A stretch of DNA of 64,000 nucleotides from Lysinibacillus fusiformis (GTDB taxonomy: Bacteria > Bacillota > Bacilli > Bacillales_A > Planococcaceae). Positions 63,642-64,000 of this stretch are shown one piece after another. Made by a program: the position numbers and the translations under genes. Below the pieces are notes generated by a model that was not told the origin of the DNA, made no database searches, and saw only the letters and a list, made by a program, of their open reading frames with translations. Location of the stretch: assembly GCF_002845985.1 (NCBI RefSeq), contig NZ_PDFK01000001.1, positions 558,001 to 622,000 of the forward strand, read 5' to 3'. The first letter of the stretch is position 1. Every line of letters begins with the position of its first letter.

Positions 63642-64000
63642 TCAAATAGACGCATTTTCCTTTCCGTCAAAAATTGCCATTTTACGAAAATAGTTATTTC
63701 GTCCGTTCTGCTTAGCTAAATATAACGCTTGGTCAGCAATATCACAGCATGTTTGTAAATGCTCATACATTGTCAGGTTAGCATGACACATTCCAATACT
63801 AACCGTTACGTATTGAACAATATCTGATTGCCTATGTGGAATCTTTAAGTCACGCACTTCCTTTAAAATTTCTTCACATATAGGCTCAGCAAACTTCTCA
63901 GTATGCTGACTAATCATAATAAATTCTTCTCCACCCCAACGAGCAACAAACGCCTGATACTTCTCTGCAATTTCCGCCAATAAGGAGGCTACTTTAACAA
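63642..64000 (-). CDS. GGDEF-domain diguanylate cyclase (5' part outside window)
   Basis: The visible 118 C-terminal residues are part of a GGDEF domain, which makes cyclic di-GMP from GTP. The active-site motif is G-G-E-E-F (in A-R-W-G-G-E-E-F), followed by V-T-V-S-I-G-M and A-D-Q-A-L-Y-L-A-K-Q-N-G-R-N, both standard. The stretch just before the motif reads K-Y-Q-A where an R-x-x-D product-inhibition site would be, so that site seems absent. The reading frame is open to the window edge, so domains before it are unknown. No terminator is visible in the 108-bp gap before yloU. Confidence 0.9.
   Translation of the reverse strand, partial: VKVASLLAEIAEKYQAFVARWGGEEFIMISQHTEKFAEPICEEILKEVRDLKIPHRQSDIVQYVTVSIGMCHANLTMYEHLQTCCDIADQALYLAKQNGRNNYFRKMAIFDGKENASI

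Noticed and set aside
1..64000. Search by eye for CRISPR arrays, insertion sequences, tRNA and rRNA genes, T-box or other riboswitches
   Set aside because: No direct-repeat arrays, transposase genes, tRNA-like clover leaves or recognised riboswitch cores were seen; a covariance-model scan would be needed to exclude small RNAs.

Overview
This window is chromosomal core DNA of a low-GC, motile, Gram-positive rod. Gene content and order match the fla/che, codY, sucCD, rplS, smc and fapR part of the Bacillus subtilis chromosome. AT-rich codon use, a missing ylqD, a lepB gene between rplS and rbgA, and an M20 amidohydrolase between sdaAA and recG point to a Bacillaceae/Planococcaceae relative, perhaps Lysinibacillus; the genus is inference. 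Every gene I can support lies on the minus strand, so transcription runs from position 64000 toward 1. I see no transposases, CRISPR arrays, tRNAs, rRNAs or prophage genes.

Region by region, in the direction of transcription. 64000-61506: the 3' part of a GGDEF diguanylate cyclase gene, then yloU and the fatty acid kinase gene fakA (yloV). 61505-58252: sdaAB-sdaAA, encoding L-serine dehydratase, behind a promoter whose -35 box is covered by a near-perfect CodY box; then the M20 amidohydrolase. 58108-52358: recG, then the fapR-plsX-fabD-fabG-acpP lipid operon with a clear FapR operator. 51916-43754: rnc-smc-ftsY, then ylxM-ffh-rpsP-khpA (signal recognition particle, ribosome and chromosome genes). 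43367-39125: rimM-trmD, rplS, lepB, rbgA, rnhB. 39070-36882: ylqG-ylqH, a FliK-like protein paired with a free FlhB C-terminal-domain protein. 36720-30044: sucC-sucD, dprA, topA, trmFO. 29756-26023: xerC-hslV-hslU-codY.

25430-1: the large fla/che operon, from flgB through flgC, fliEFGHIJ, ylxF, fliK, flgD, a TIGR02530-type gene, flgE, swrD, fliL, fliM, fliY, cheY, fliOPQR, flhBAFG, cheBAW and into cheC, which is cut by the window edge. It encodes the rod and hook, MS-ring and C-ring, type III export gate and ATPase, hook-length control, flagellar placement GTPases and the core chemotaxis pathway. A sigma-A-like promoter lies about 60 bp before flgB, and codY sits just upstream.

The genes connect in several ways. 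CodY, encoded here, probably represses sdaAB-sdaAA. FapR and its operator control plsX, whose acyl-phosphate chemistry meets that of FakA. YlqG/YlqH look like a second copy of the FliK-FlhB substrate-switch pair. The points most worth a second look are a GC-rich hairpin that separates the ribosome binding site of swrD from its start codon, a terminator-like hairpin inside flhF, the YlqG/YlqH pair, the stacked operators before sdaAB, and an acidic insert in the hook protein.
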